Assembly (NCBI GenBank): GCA_947165745.1
Contig: CAMVBO010000107.1
Coordinates: 1-6,453, forward strand
Source of the DNA: an uncultured Clostridia bacterium
GTDB lineage: Bacteria > Bacillota_A > Clostridia > Christensenellales > Aristaeellaceae
Direction of reading: 5' to 3'
DNA length: 6,453 bases
Both the position numbers and the translations under genes were made by a program. Position 1 is the stretch's first letter; each line of letters opens with the position of its first letter. Under the pieces are notes generated by a model, which made no database searches, had not been told where the DNA came from, and saw nothing but the letters and a program-made list of their open reading frames with translations. Positions 1 through 5,120 of this stretch are shown piece after piece.

Positions 1-52
1 GCCGCTCGCTTCTCTGTCCCTCCGCATCCCCGTCGAAACCAAATACGGCCCC
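1..52 (-). ncRNA. ssrA: tmRNA (transfer-messenger RNA), 5' part only
   Basis: On the minus strand the RNA begins GGGGCCGTATTTGG and continues TTTCGACGGGGATG, the conserved 5' end of bacterial tmRNA (GGGG at the acceptor stem, then the UUCGACGGGG block of the tRNA-like domain). It then reads on through AGAAGCGAGCGGC off the left edge, so the tag-peptide reading frame, pseudoknots and 3' CCA end are not visible. tmRNA enters stalled ribosomes with SmpB, adds a degradation tag to the nascent peptide and frees the ribosome. The gene lies 39 bases after the smpB stop in the same direction, a common arrangement. I see no clear promoter in the gap, so it may be read through from smpB and cut by RNase P to make the mature 5' end. 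The 5' end is placed at base 52 by similarity. Confidence 0.93.
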
Positions 53-91
53 ATGGGGTGGAAAGATGTGAACTGTAGTCCCCTTCCTCAA

Positions 92-553
92 TCAACCGCG
101 CGCGCGCATGGAGCGTTCGATGTCGCGCTGGGCGTCGCGCTTGGCCATGTCGTCGCGCTTGTCGTACAGCTTTTTGCCCTTGCACAGCGCCAGCTCCAGC
201 TTCATGCGCCCGTCCTTCAGATAGACGCTCAGCGGAATCAGCGCCAGGCCCTGCTGCATCACGGATTGATGGCACTTGCGGATCTCGCTCTTGTGCATCA
301 AAAGGCGCTTGGGGCGCAGCGGGTCGGTGTTGAAATAGCTGCCCTTTTCGTAGGGGCTGATGTGCATACCGTAGACCAGCATTTCGCCGTTTTTCACGGC
401 GGCGTAGCAGTCCTTCAGGTTGCACTTGCCCAGGCGAATGGACTTCACCTCCGTGCCCTTCAGCTCGATGCCGGCCTCCCAGGTTTCGAGGACGAAGTAA
501 TCATGCCGGGCGCGGCGGTTCTGCGCGACGACCTTGACGCCCTTCTGCGGCAT
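92..553 (-). CDS. smpB: SsrA-binding protein SmpB
   Basis: The 153-residue product has the normal SmpB length. SmpB binds the tRNA-like domain of tmRNA and carries it into the A site of stalled ribosomes in the cytoplasm. Visible family features are the N-terminal NRRARHDY (residues 12-19), the [14 protein letters not shown] segment (27-40), the HISPYEKG motif (64-71), the [15 protein letters not shown] block (77-91) and [17 protein letters not shown] (102-118). It ends in the basic [20 protein letters not shown] tail (130-149) that becomes helical in the mRNA channel. The chosen ATG follows an AAGGAGGAGG site. An upstream in-frame ATG at 607 would add 18 residues that are not SmpB-like and would start inside the promoter. 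The neighbour ssrA downstream confirms the role. Confidence 0.97.
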   Translation of the reverse strand: MPQKGVKVVAQNRRARHDYFVLETWEAGIELKGTEVKSIRLGKCNLKDCYAAVKNGEMLVYGMHISPYEKGSYFNTDPLRPKRLLMHKSEIRKCHQSVMQQGLALIPLSVYLKDGRMKLELALCKGKKLYDKRDDMAKRDAQRDIERSMRARG

Positions 554-560
554 AACGTCC

Positions 561-570
561 CCTCCTCCTT
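561..570 (-). promoter_or_regulatory. smpB ribosome binding site
   Basis: The minus strand reads AAGGAGGAGG, ending 7 bases before the ATG at 553. This strong site decides the smpB start against the longer frame. A small 4-bp hairpin (CGGC ATTT GCCG, 573-584) lies just upstream in the leader. Confidence 0.85.
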
Positions 571-597
571 TCCGGCAAATGCCGATCCGTACCCTAT

Positions 598-626
598 AGT
601 ATACCATCCCGCGCGGGTTTTGTAAA
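598..626 (-). promoter_or_regulatory. Sigma-A type promoter of smpB
   Basis: On the minus strand TTTACA (621-626) and TATACT (598-603) are separated by exactly 17 bases, a good housekeeping promoter. It lies 44 bases before the smpB ATG. The spacer contains a perfect 10-bp palindrome, CCCGCGCGGG (608-617). Divergent to it, 31 bases away, is the -35 box of the promoter for the plus-strand genes. Start-site mapping has not been seen; the call rests on box quality and position. Confidence 0.75.
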
Positions 627-657
627 CCTCTTTGGGCTTATTTTTCCGTGTCCGCAC

Positions 658-686
658 TTGACGGACGCGCGTCTTTCGCATATAAT
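658..686 (+). promoter_or_regulatory. Sigma-A type promoter of the ACT-degV genes
   Basis: TTGACG (658-663) and a perfect TATAAT (681-686) are spaced by 17 bases, so transcription should start near 693, about 36 bases before the ATG at 729. The spacer begins with a perfect 10-bp palindrome, GACGCGCGTC (664-673), sharing the CGCGCG core with the palindrome in the divergent smpB promoter. No longer leader or riboswitch fits in the remaining space. Confidence 0.8.
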
Positions 687-728
687 ATTGTTGTGGAAAA
701 ATGCTGAACTGAAAGGGCGGCTGCGGCC

Positions 729-1166
729 ATGTTGAGCGAATATCTGATCGTGGAAAAGTCCGCGCTGCCGGACTACTTCATCAAGGTGGTGGAGGCGCGA
801 CGGCTGTTGGAATCCGGGGCCTGCGCCCAGGTGATCGACGCGGTGCACGCCGTGGGCATCAGCCGCAGCACCTATTATAAATACAAGGACAAGATCCTGG
901 AGCCCAGCCAGCTGACGGTGGGCCGGAAGGCCTCGCTGATGCTGCAGCTGAACCACCAGGCGGGCATGCTGTCGAAGGTGTTGAGCACGGTGTCCCGCTG
1001 CAACGCCAACATACTCACCATCACCCAGAGCCTGCCCATCCACGGCAAGGCCAGTATCATGCTCTCCATCGACCTGGGCCAGTTGAAGGGCAGCGTGGAC
1101 GAGATGACGGACGAGCTGAGCGCCATTGACGGCGTGGAAAACGTGCGCCTGCTGGCACTGGAATAA
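729..1166 (+). CDS. ACT domain-containing protein, PheB-like (UPF0735 family)
   Basis: The 145-residue protein matches the layout of the PheB/UPF0735 family (Bacillus PheB is about the same length). An N-terminal region (1-60) contains a helix-turn-helix-like segment, AVGISRSTYYKYKDKI (41-56), suggestive of DNA binding. A C-terminal ACT domain (about 67-145) follows, with the loop NHQAGMLSKVL (75-85), where the conserved Gly79 sits at the usual amino-acid-binding turn, and ending GVENVRLLALE. ACT domains usually sense amino acids, and members often lie near threonine or phenylalanine genes, but the exact role is not established. PheB was once annotated as chorismate mutase; no catalytic evidence is visible here. 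The ATG has only a weak upstream AAAGGG (712-717). degV follows after 47 bases and is probably co-transcribed. Confidence 0.88.
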   Translation: MLSEYLIVEKSALPDYFIKVVEARRLLESGACAQVIDAVHAVGISRSTYYKYKDKILEPSQLTVGRKASLMLQLNHQAGMLSKVLSTVSRCNANILTITQSLPIHGKASIMLSIDLGQLKGSVDEMTDELSAIDGVENVRLLALE

Positions 1167-1213
1167 CGCGGACGGGGAAACGCTCCCGGCAGTCCCATCA
1201 ACTGGAGGTCAAT

Positions 1214-2056
1214 ATGAAAATCCGTATCACAGCGGACAGCACCTGCGATCTGAGCCCGGAGTATGTCCGGGCCCACAACATCACCATCGTTCCCCTGACC
1301 GTCTCGATGGGCGGCAGGGATTACACCGACGGCGTGGACATCGCCCCGGACGACATCTTCCGCCACGTGGACGCGGGCGGCGACCTGCCCAAGACCGCGG
1401 CAGTGAATTGCGAGACCTATCGCAAATGGTTTGAATCCCTGCTGAAGGACTGCGACGCCATCATCCACTTCAACATCAGCGCCGATTTCTCCTCCAGCTA
1501 TGAGCACGCCGTGGCCGCGGCGGAGGGCCTGCCGGTGTACTGCGTGGACAGCCGCAACCTGTCCAGCGGCATCGCGCTTTTGCTGTGCGAGGCGGTGGAC
1601 ATGATCGAAGCCGGCGAGGGCAACCCCAAGGCGATCCTGGATCACGTCAATTCCCTGATCGACAAGGTGGACGCCTCCTTCATCATCGACCGTCTGGACT
1701 TCCTGTACAAGGGCGGCCGGTGCTCCATGGTGGCCATGCTGGGCGCGAACCTGCTCAAGCTGCGGCCCTGCATTGAGGTGACCGGCGGCAAGATGGTGGT
1801 GGGCAAGAGATTCCGGGGCACCTATGAGCGGTGTTTGAAGCAGTATGTGGAGGACCGGCTGCGCAACCCCGACGCCGTGCGCGCCAAGCGCATCTTCATC
1901 ACCCACACCGGCGTCACCCGGGAGCAGGCCGAGCTGGTGCGCGGCATGCTGCTCGAGCGCATCCCCTTCGAGGAAATCCTCGAGGTTCGCGCCGGCTGCT
2001 CCATCACCAGCCACTGCGGCCAGGGTACGCTGGGGATATTGTTTATCCGGAAATAG
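1214..2056 (+). CDS. DegV family protein (fatty-acid-binding, FakB-like)
   Basis: This 280-residue protein has full DegV length. Family motifs are ITADSTCDL (5-13), KTAAVN (60-65, in the place of the usual TSQPS), ISADFSSSYEHA (88-99), VDSRNLSSG (111-119), RLDFLYKGGR (160-169) and the C-terminal ITSHCGQGTLGILF (264-277). DegV proteins bind a fatty acid in a deep pocket. FakB members present it to the kinase FakA for phosphorylation and entry into phospholipid synthesis. Thr61, Ser93 and His267 sit where, from memory, FakB proteins hold the carboxylate. Clostridial genomes usually have several DegV copies, so the specific lipid role of this one is unknown. The start is fixed by GGAGGT (1204-1209), 4 bases before the ATG. 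No fakA gene is in the window. The EEP gene follows 22 bases later. Confidence 0.93.
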   Translation: MKIRITADSTCDLSPEYVRAHNITIVPLTVSMGGRDYTDGVDIAPDDIFRHVDAGGDLPKTAAVNCETYRKWFESLLKDCDAIIHFNISADFSSSYEHAVAAAEGLPVYCVDSRNLSSGIALLLCEAVDMIEAGEGNPKAILDHVNSLIDKVDASFIIDRLDFLYKGGRCSMVAMLGANLLKLRPCIEVTGGKMVVGKRFRGTYERCLKQYVEDRLRNPDAVRAKRIFITHTGVTREQAELVRGMLLERIPFEEILEVRAGCSITSHCGQGTLGILFIRK

Positions 2057-2066
2057 CTTCATATTC

Positions 2067-2072
2067 AGAGGA
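2067..2072 (+). promoter_or_regulatory. EEP gene ribosome binding site
   Basis: AGAGGA stands 6 bases before the ATG at 2079, within the 22-base gap after the degV stop. It supports this start over a long in-frame extension that would begin inside degV at 1845. Confidence 0.75.
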
Positions 2073-2078
2073 AATTGC

Positions 2079-2729
2079 ATGAAAATCGCGACCTGGAACG
2101 TCGAAAGATTAAAGCATCACAAGCATTTGGACGAAATTGTCCAAGCCTGCATGCAGTACGAAGCAGACATACTGGTATTGACAGAAACAGACCTGCGAAT
2201 TACGCTTCCCTATAAGTATCAATTCAGCACAGCCCCCTTGCCTGCGCCATATTATAAGGGCACAGAGCGTCGGGTTTCTATCTTTACAAATCTACGCTGC
2301 ATCTGCCAACAGTCAACTTATGATGAGATGACAGCCCTTTGCATCGAATTGGATACGGAGAAAGGGCCGCTGTTAGTCTACGGGACAATCCTGGGTGTCT
2401 TCGGAAACAGAAAGCCACCCTTCAAGGAGGATCTGCCCAAGCAGATCGAAGATTTTGCAAGGCTTTCCGCAACTGGGAAAAACCTTTGCGTATGCGGTGA
2501 TTTGAATTGCAGCTTTTCAGATAATTATTACTTTACAACAGATAGCAGGGCAATGTTGATTCAGTCCTTTGCGAAAAATGATCTTCGCCTCCTGACAGCG
2601 AATCAGCATTGGTGCATTGATCACATCGCAACCACGTCAAGTTTTGTTGGCGATTCAGACGTTACGGTTTCAGAATGGAATCTTGAAAAGACACTTTCAG
2701 ATCATAAGGGCATTGTGGTGTCGTTTTGA
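2079..2729 (+). CDS. Endonuclease/exonuclease/phosphatase (EEP) superfamily protein
   Basis: The 216-residue product shows the ordered active-site motifs of the EEP fold: ATWNVERL with Asn7, LVLTETD with Glu36, CGDLNCSF with Asp141 and Asn143, CIDHI with Asp181, and LSDHKG with Asp208-His209. These residues normally bind a metal and cleave a phosphodiester or phosphate ester. The substrate cannot be told: DNA repair-type nuclease, phosphatase and toxin-like members all share them. The protein is shorter than exonuclease III (about 250-270 residues), and there is no signal peptide or membrane segment, so it should be cytoplasmic. Its DNA differs from its neighbours: bases 2521-2580 are 33% GC while bases 1921-1980 in degV are 67%, and AT-ending codons are common. 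This suggests recent transfer. It may be read with degV. Confidence 0.85.
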   Translation: MKIATWNVERLKHHKHLDEIVQACMQYEADILVLTETDLRITLPYKYQFSTAPLPAPYYKGTERRVSIFTNLRCICQQSTYDEMTALCIELDTEKGPLLVYGTILGVFGNRKPPFKEDLPKQIEDFARLSATGKNLCVCGDLNCSFSDNYYFTTDSRAMLIQSFAKNDLRLLTANQHWCIDHIATTSSFVGDSDVTVSEWNLEKTLSDHKGIVVSF

Positions 2730-2766
2730 ATGGCGGCATACCCCCGTCGGATAGTAGCGCCCGTTC

Positions 2767-2900
2767 AAGCCTCCCCATCGCAATGGGGAGGTGGCGCAAA
2801 GCGCCGGTGGCGTTTCGTGCGGAATAAAAGCGTACAATCATCCTATAGAGCGCCCTATCCCCCGCTTTGCGGGTACTTCCCCGCTGTGGCGGGGAAGCTT
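2767..2900. repeat. Multi-hairpin palindromic element (MITE-like)
   Basis: The ends are near-perfect inverted repeats: AAGCCTCCCC (2767-2776) against GGGGAAGCTT (2891-2900), one mismatch in ten. Each end is part of a hairpin: CCTCCCCAT/ATGGGGAGG (2770-2791) on the left and CTTCCCCGC/GCGGGGAAG (2876-2897) on the right. Inside each is a second hairpin with a three-base loop: GGCGC AAA GCGCC (2793-2805) and CCCGC TTT GCGGG (2861-2873). The two halves are therefore mirror images around an AT-richer centre. From memory this resembles dispersed repeats frequent between genes in gut Clostridia. It codes for nothing visible. Whether it moves by a transposase in trans is inference. Confidence 0.65.
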
Positions 2901-2956
2901 ATGTAGGCACAGGCTGGCCTTTCCGCCGCAACGCCTACCCTGCAACGATAAAACAC

Positions 2957-2993
2957 AAATCCCTTGCGCTTGAATCAATGGCGCAAGGGATTT
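2957..2993 (-). terminator. Likely Rho-independent terminator for the trp transporter operon
   Basis: AAATCCCTTGCGC (2957-2969) and GCGCAAGGGATTT (2981-2993) form a perfect 13-bp stem with an 11-base loop. On the minus strand the stem is followed by GTGTTTTATCG, a broken T tract, so it would end trpXYZ transcription about 195 bases past trpZ. On the plus strand the tail CAATGGG has almost no T, so it would be poor for the degV-EEP transcript, though the A/T-flanked stem could work in both directions. Confidence 0.5.
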
Positions 2994-3050
2994 CAATGGG
3001 AAGACTTGGAACGAACGGCACGACGCCGTTCCCGTAAACCACAGGAAAAG

Positions 3051-3173
3051 CCAGATTGCCACGTCAGCCCTTCAGGCTTCCTCGCAATGACGTACCGCGA
3101 TATCATTATGAAAGCGCATGCGTATAACGTCATTGCGAGGAGGTCTGCATAGCGGACCGACGTGGCAATCTGG
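3051..3173. repeat. Two-arm palindromic repeat element (CATTGCGAGG / CGTGGCAATC type)
   Basis: The outer arms CCAGATTGCCACGTC (3051-3065) and GACGTGGCAATCTGG (3159-3173) are perfect 15-bp inverted repeats; similarity continues imperfectly outward to about 3041 and 3183. The inner arms CCTCGCAATGACGT (3080-3093) and ACGTCATTGCGAGG (3127-3140) are perfect over 14 bp. Between outer and inner parts each arm carries its own small hairpin of different sequence: AGCC/GGCT (3066-3078) and GGTCTGC ATA GCGGACC (3142-3158). The centre of 33 bases is unique-looking. From memory, this core is a very widespread bacterial intergenic repeat. It starts 14 bases after the trpZ stop and could fold at the 3' end of that mRNA. 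Confidence 0.8.
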
Positions 3174-3187
3174 TCTTTCTGTACCTC

Positions 3188-3976
3188 CTACCGTGCCAAC
3201 AGCATGCGGTCGTTGTCCAGGGCCTTGCCGCTGGCCTCGCGGAACTTCTCCAGCAGGTCATCCACGGTCAGGGCGGCGCGCTCGTCGCCGGTGGTGTCAA
3301 ACACCACGCGGCCCGCGTCCATCATAATGGTGCGGTTGCCCAGGTCCAGAGCGGACTGCATATTGTGGGTAATCATCAGGCAGGTGAGCCGGTTCTCCGC
3401 CACGATGCTGGTGGTCAGCTGCAGCACCTTTTCCGCCGTAGCGGGGTCCAGGGCGGCGGTGTGCTCGTCCAGCAGCAGGATCTTCGGCATGCTCAGCGTG
3501 GCCATCATCAGCGTAAGCGCCTGCCGCTGGCCGCCGGAGAGCAGGCCCACGGGCTGCTTCATGCGGTCCTCCAGGCCCATGTCCAGCAGGGCCAGACGGT
3601 CCCGGAAGGCCTGCTTTTCCTTTCGGCCCGCGTGGCTCATCCAGCCGCCCTGTCCCGCCGCCAGCACCAGGTTTTCCTCGATGCTCATGCCGGGGGCGCT
3701 GCCGCGCATGGGGTCCTGGAACAGGCGGCCGATCACCTTGGCCCGCTTGTGCTCGGGCTTCATGGTCACGTCCTCGCCGTCCAGGATCACCCGACCGGAA
3801 TCCACGAAGAAACTGCCGCAGATGGCGTTGAACAGCGTGGACTTGCCCGCGCCGTTGGCGCCGATGATGGAGATGAAATCGCCCTTTTGCACGTGCAGCG
3901 TCACGTCGTTCAGCGCCAGTCGCGCGTCGGTGGTGCCGGGGTTGAAGGTCTTGGTGACATTTATCAGCTTCAGCAT
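3188..3976 (-). CDS. trpZ: Tryptophan ABC transporter, ATP-binding protein
   Basis: The 262-residue ATPase energises tryptophan import at the inner face of the membrane. All nucleotide-binding motifs are present: Walker A GANGAGKST (39-47), Q-loop Gln87 in RLFQDP, signature LLSGGQRQAL (145-154), Walker B ILLLDEHTAALD (166-177) with Glu171, and the switch His204 in MITHNM. RLFQDPMRGSAP and the HTAALDP form are typical of the COG1101 ATPases that pair with the TrpX/TrpY families. The ATG overlaps the trpY stop by 7 bases (ATGCTGA), indicating translational coupling; a weak AAAGGGGG site lies 9 bases upstream. A longer in-frame opening reaching 4444 lies over trpY in another frame and is not credible. 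Substrate assignment rests on the trpX-type partner and the Trp T-box upstream. Confidence 0.92.
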   Translation of the reverse strand: MLKLINVTKTFNPGTTDARLALNDVTLHVQKGDFISIIGANGAGKSTLFNAICGSFFVDSGRVILDGEDVTMKPEHKRAKVIGRLFQDPMRGSAPGMSIEENLVLAAGQGGWMSHAGRKEKQAFRDRLALLDMGLEDRMKQPVGLLSGGQRQALTLMMATLSMPKILLLDEHTAALDPATAEKVLQLTTSIVAENRLTCLMITHNMQSALDLGNRTIMMDAGRVVFDTTGDERAALTVDDLLEKFREASGKALDNDRMLLAR

Positions 3977-4911
3977 CCCGCGCCGCCCCCTTTCCCGAAC
4001 TTGGCCGCCAGCAGCCGCCGGTACAGCGGGAACTGCTTTTTCAGGTACGGGCCGGAGATGGCGATCACCACGATGACGGCGGAGATCAGCTTCAGCATGA
4101 AGGCCGGCAGGTTGAACCGCAGCGCGATGGTGTAGACCAGGCGGAACACGAACGCGCCCAGCACCGCGCCCACGGCCCGTAGCGGGATGCTGCGCCTGCG
4201 CACGAACACGCCGCCGATCAGCAGCGAGGCCAGCGCCACCGTGACCATGCCGGAGCCGATGTCCACCGTGACGGACTTCTGACTCTGGGCCAGCAGGCAG
4301 CCGGACAGGGCCGTGAAGCTGTTGGAGACGCACAGGCCCACGGTGGTGGTAAAGGCCGGGTTGATGGAGGAGGAGCGCACCATGTCCGGGTTGTCGCCGG
4401 TGGCGCGGATGGCCAGGCCCAGCTTTGTGCGCAGGAACAGGCACAAAAACACGATCACCGCCGCAACGGCGACCAGGCCGATGATCAGCGCCTGCTGTCC
4501 CCCCAGGGGCCCGCCCTTCAGCGCCTCCTTCAACAGGGTGAACACGGTGGTCGTCTTGTTCATGTTCAGAAGGGACGAGCCGCCCATGATCCAGATGTTC
4601 ACCGAATACAGGCCCGTATTCACGATGATGCCCGCCAGCAGGCTGTTCACGCCCATGCGGGTCTGCAATATGGCCGTGGTCAGGCCGGAGAGCACGCCCG
4701 CCCCCATGGCCGCCGGCAGGCTCAGCCAGGGATGGCCGGCAATGGCCACCACCGCGCCGACCGCGGCCCCAAGCGCAAAACAGCCGTCTGTGGACAGGTC
4801 ACAGACGTTCAGCATCCAATAGCTCAAAAACAGCGCCAGCACCGTGAGCGCGTTGAACAGCGCCAGCTCCAGCGCCGTCTGCCCAAGGCCCAGCATCGTT
4901 GCAAAAGACAT
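3970..4911 (-). CDS. trpY: Tryptophan ABC transporter, permease protein
   Basis: This 313-residue integral membrane protein belongs to the branched-chain-amino-acid-type permease superfamily (BPD_transp_2, COG4120). It has about eight or nine hydrophobic segments, for example around 13-33, 45-60, 64-82, 91-109, 140-160, 221-236, 244-262 and 270-288. The cytoplasmic loop RTKLGLAIRATGDNPDMVRSSS (161-182) is where the ATPase docks in this family. It ends with a basic cytoplasmic tail. AGGAG (4924-4928) lies 12 bases before the ATG, slightly far. It overlaps trpZ by 7 bases. The 209-base gap to trpX upstream is unusually long for this operon and is filled by two repeat elements, which may lower expression relative to trpX. 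Confidence 0.92.
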   Translation of the reverse strand: MSFATMLGLGQTALELALFNALTVLALFLSYWMLNVCDLSTDGCFALGAAVGAVVAIAGHPWLSLPAAMGAGVLSGLTTAILQTRMGVNSLLAGIIVNTGLYSVNIWIMGGSSLLNMNKTTTVFTLLKEALKGGPLGGQQALIIGLVAVAAVIVFLCLFLRTKLGLAIRATGDNPDMVRSSSINPAFTTTVGLCVSNSFTALSGCLLAQSQKSVTVDIGSGMVTVALASLLIGGVFVRRRSIPLRAVGAVLGAFVFRLVYTIALRFNLPAFMLKLISAVIVVIAISGPYLKKQFPLYRRLLAAKFGKGGGAGC

Positions 4912-4939
4912 GTCGGTTCTTCACTCCTGCGTCGTATTG

Positions 4940-5044
4940 ATTAGAGTGTGTTTCTAAATTCCTGAACATGCATTTTCGGCGCCTTGAAATGCAGCCCAAT
5001 CCACTCGAAACTGCACATGTCTCATTTTAGAAACACACTCTAAT
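4940..5044. repeat. MITE-like element with perfect 19-bp terminal inverted repeats
   Basis: ATTAGAGTGTGTTTCTAAA (4940-4958) is the exact inverse of TTTAGAAACACACTCTAAT (5026-5044). The 105-base unit encodes nothing. If the flanking TA is taken as a target duplication, the ends become GAGTGTGTTTCTAAA, compatible with elements moved by a transposase that duplicates TA; the transposase family cannot be fixed by eye. Inside there is only a weak 6-bp pair, GCATTT/AAATGC. It sits between trpX and trpY and would form a long hairpin in the operon mRNA. Confidence 0.8.
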
Positions 5045-5048
5045 GAGG

Positions 5049-5112
5049 AATTGGGAATGAGGAATGAGGAATTGAGTATGCCTGCGGCATTATTCATTCC
5101 TCATTCCAAATT
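5049..5112. repeat. Palindromic GGAATGAGGAATG element
   Basis: GGAATGAGGAATG (5054-5066) pairs perfectly with CATTCCTCATTCC (5095-5107); the pairing extends to 18 bp with one mismatch (5049-5066 with 5095-5112). At the tip is a second hairpin, ATGCC TGC GGCAT (5078-5090). The left side is also built of direct repeats: AATGAGGAATT occurs at 5042-5052 and 5063-5073. The element touches the MITE-like unit on one side and ends 8 bases past the trpX stop on the other. Similar gaatgaggaat palindromes are, from memory, dispersed in gut Clostridia. It may act as a 3' stabiliser or partial terminator for trpX, although no T tract follows it on the minus strand. Confidence 0.7.
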
Positions 5113-5120
5113 TATAGGTA

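Larger units (their letters stand above)
2730..3187. other. Gene-free stretch between convergent operons, filled with palindromic repeats
   Basis: No frame here has a ribosome binding site with a recognisable product. The stretch contains a multi-hairpin element (2767-2900), a 6-bp inverted pair GTAGGC/GCCTAC (2903-2908, 2933-2938), a terminator-like hairpin (2957-2993), a 7-bp hairpin GAACGGC/GCCGTTC (3013-3019, 3025-3031) and a large two-arm palindromic element (3051-3173). Transcripts from both sides converge on it. Confidence 0.7.

Noticed and set aside
53..625. Plus-strand open frame antisense to smpB.
   Set aside because: Its composition (Ala/Leu/Val/His/Gln) is that expected from the reverse of a GC-rich gene, and SmpB on the minus strand is unambiguous.
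875..2080. 401-residue minus-strand frame antisense to the ACT and degV genes.
   Set aside because: Repetitive Gly/Ala/His/Val/Gln composition and no motif; it spans two well-supported plus-strand genes.
1845..2729. An N-terminally extended EEP protein beginning inside degV.
   Set aside because: The first 78 residues are the low-complexity Ser/Pro/Arg shadow of degV; AGAGGA and ATG at 2079 give a normal EEP start.
2770..2791. Hairpin CCTCCCCAT/ATGGGGAGG as terminator of the degV-EEP transcript.
   Set aside because: No T tract follows on the plus strand; it is better explained as one end of the palindromic element.
2791..3152. Several 60-75 residue frames in the convergent gap.
   Set aside because: They run through hairpins and repeats, have no ribosome binding site, and show no recognisable protein features.
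3188..4444. A single 418-residue minus-strand frame suggesting a fusion upstream of the ATPase.
   Set aside because: Residues before the MLKLINV start are a Pro/Arg/His-rich frame that lies over the real permease in another frame; the ATPase starts at 3976, overlapping the trpY stop as coupled genes do.
5042..5073. Short tandem AATGAGGAAT-like repeats as a CRISPR or iteron array.
   Set aside because: The units are 7-11 bases with no regular spacers and form half of a palindrome, so no CRISPR or origin is supported.
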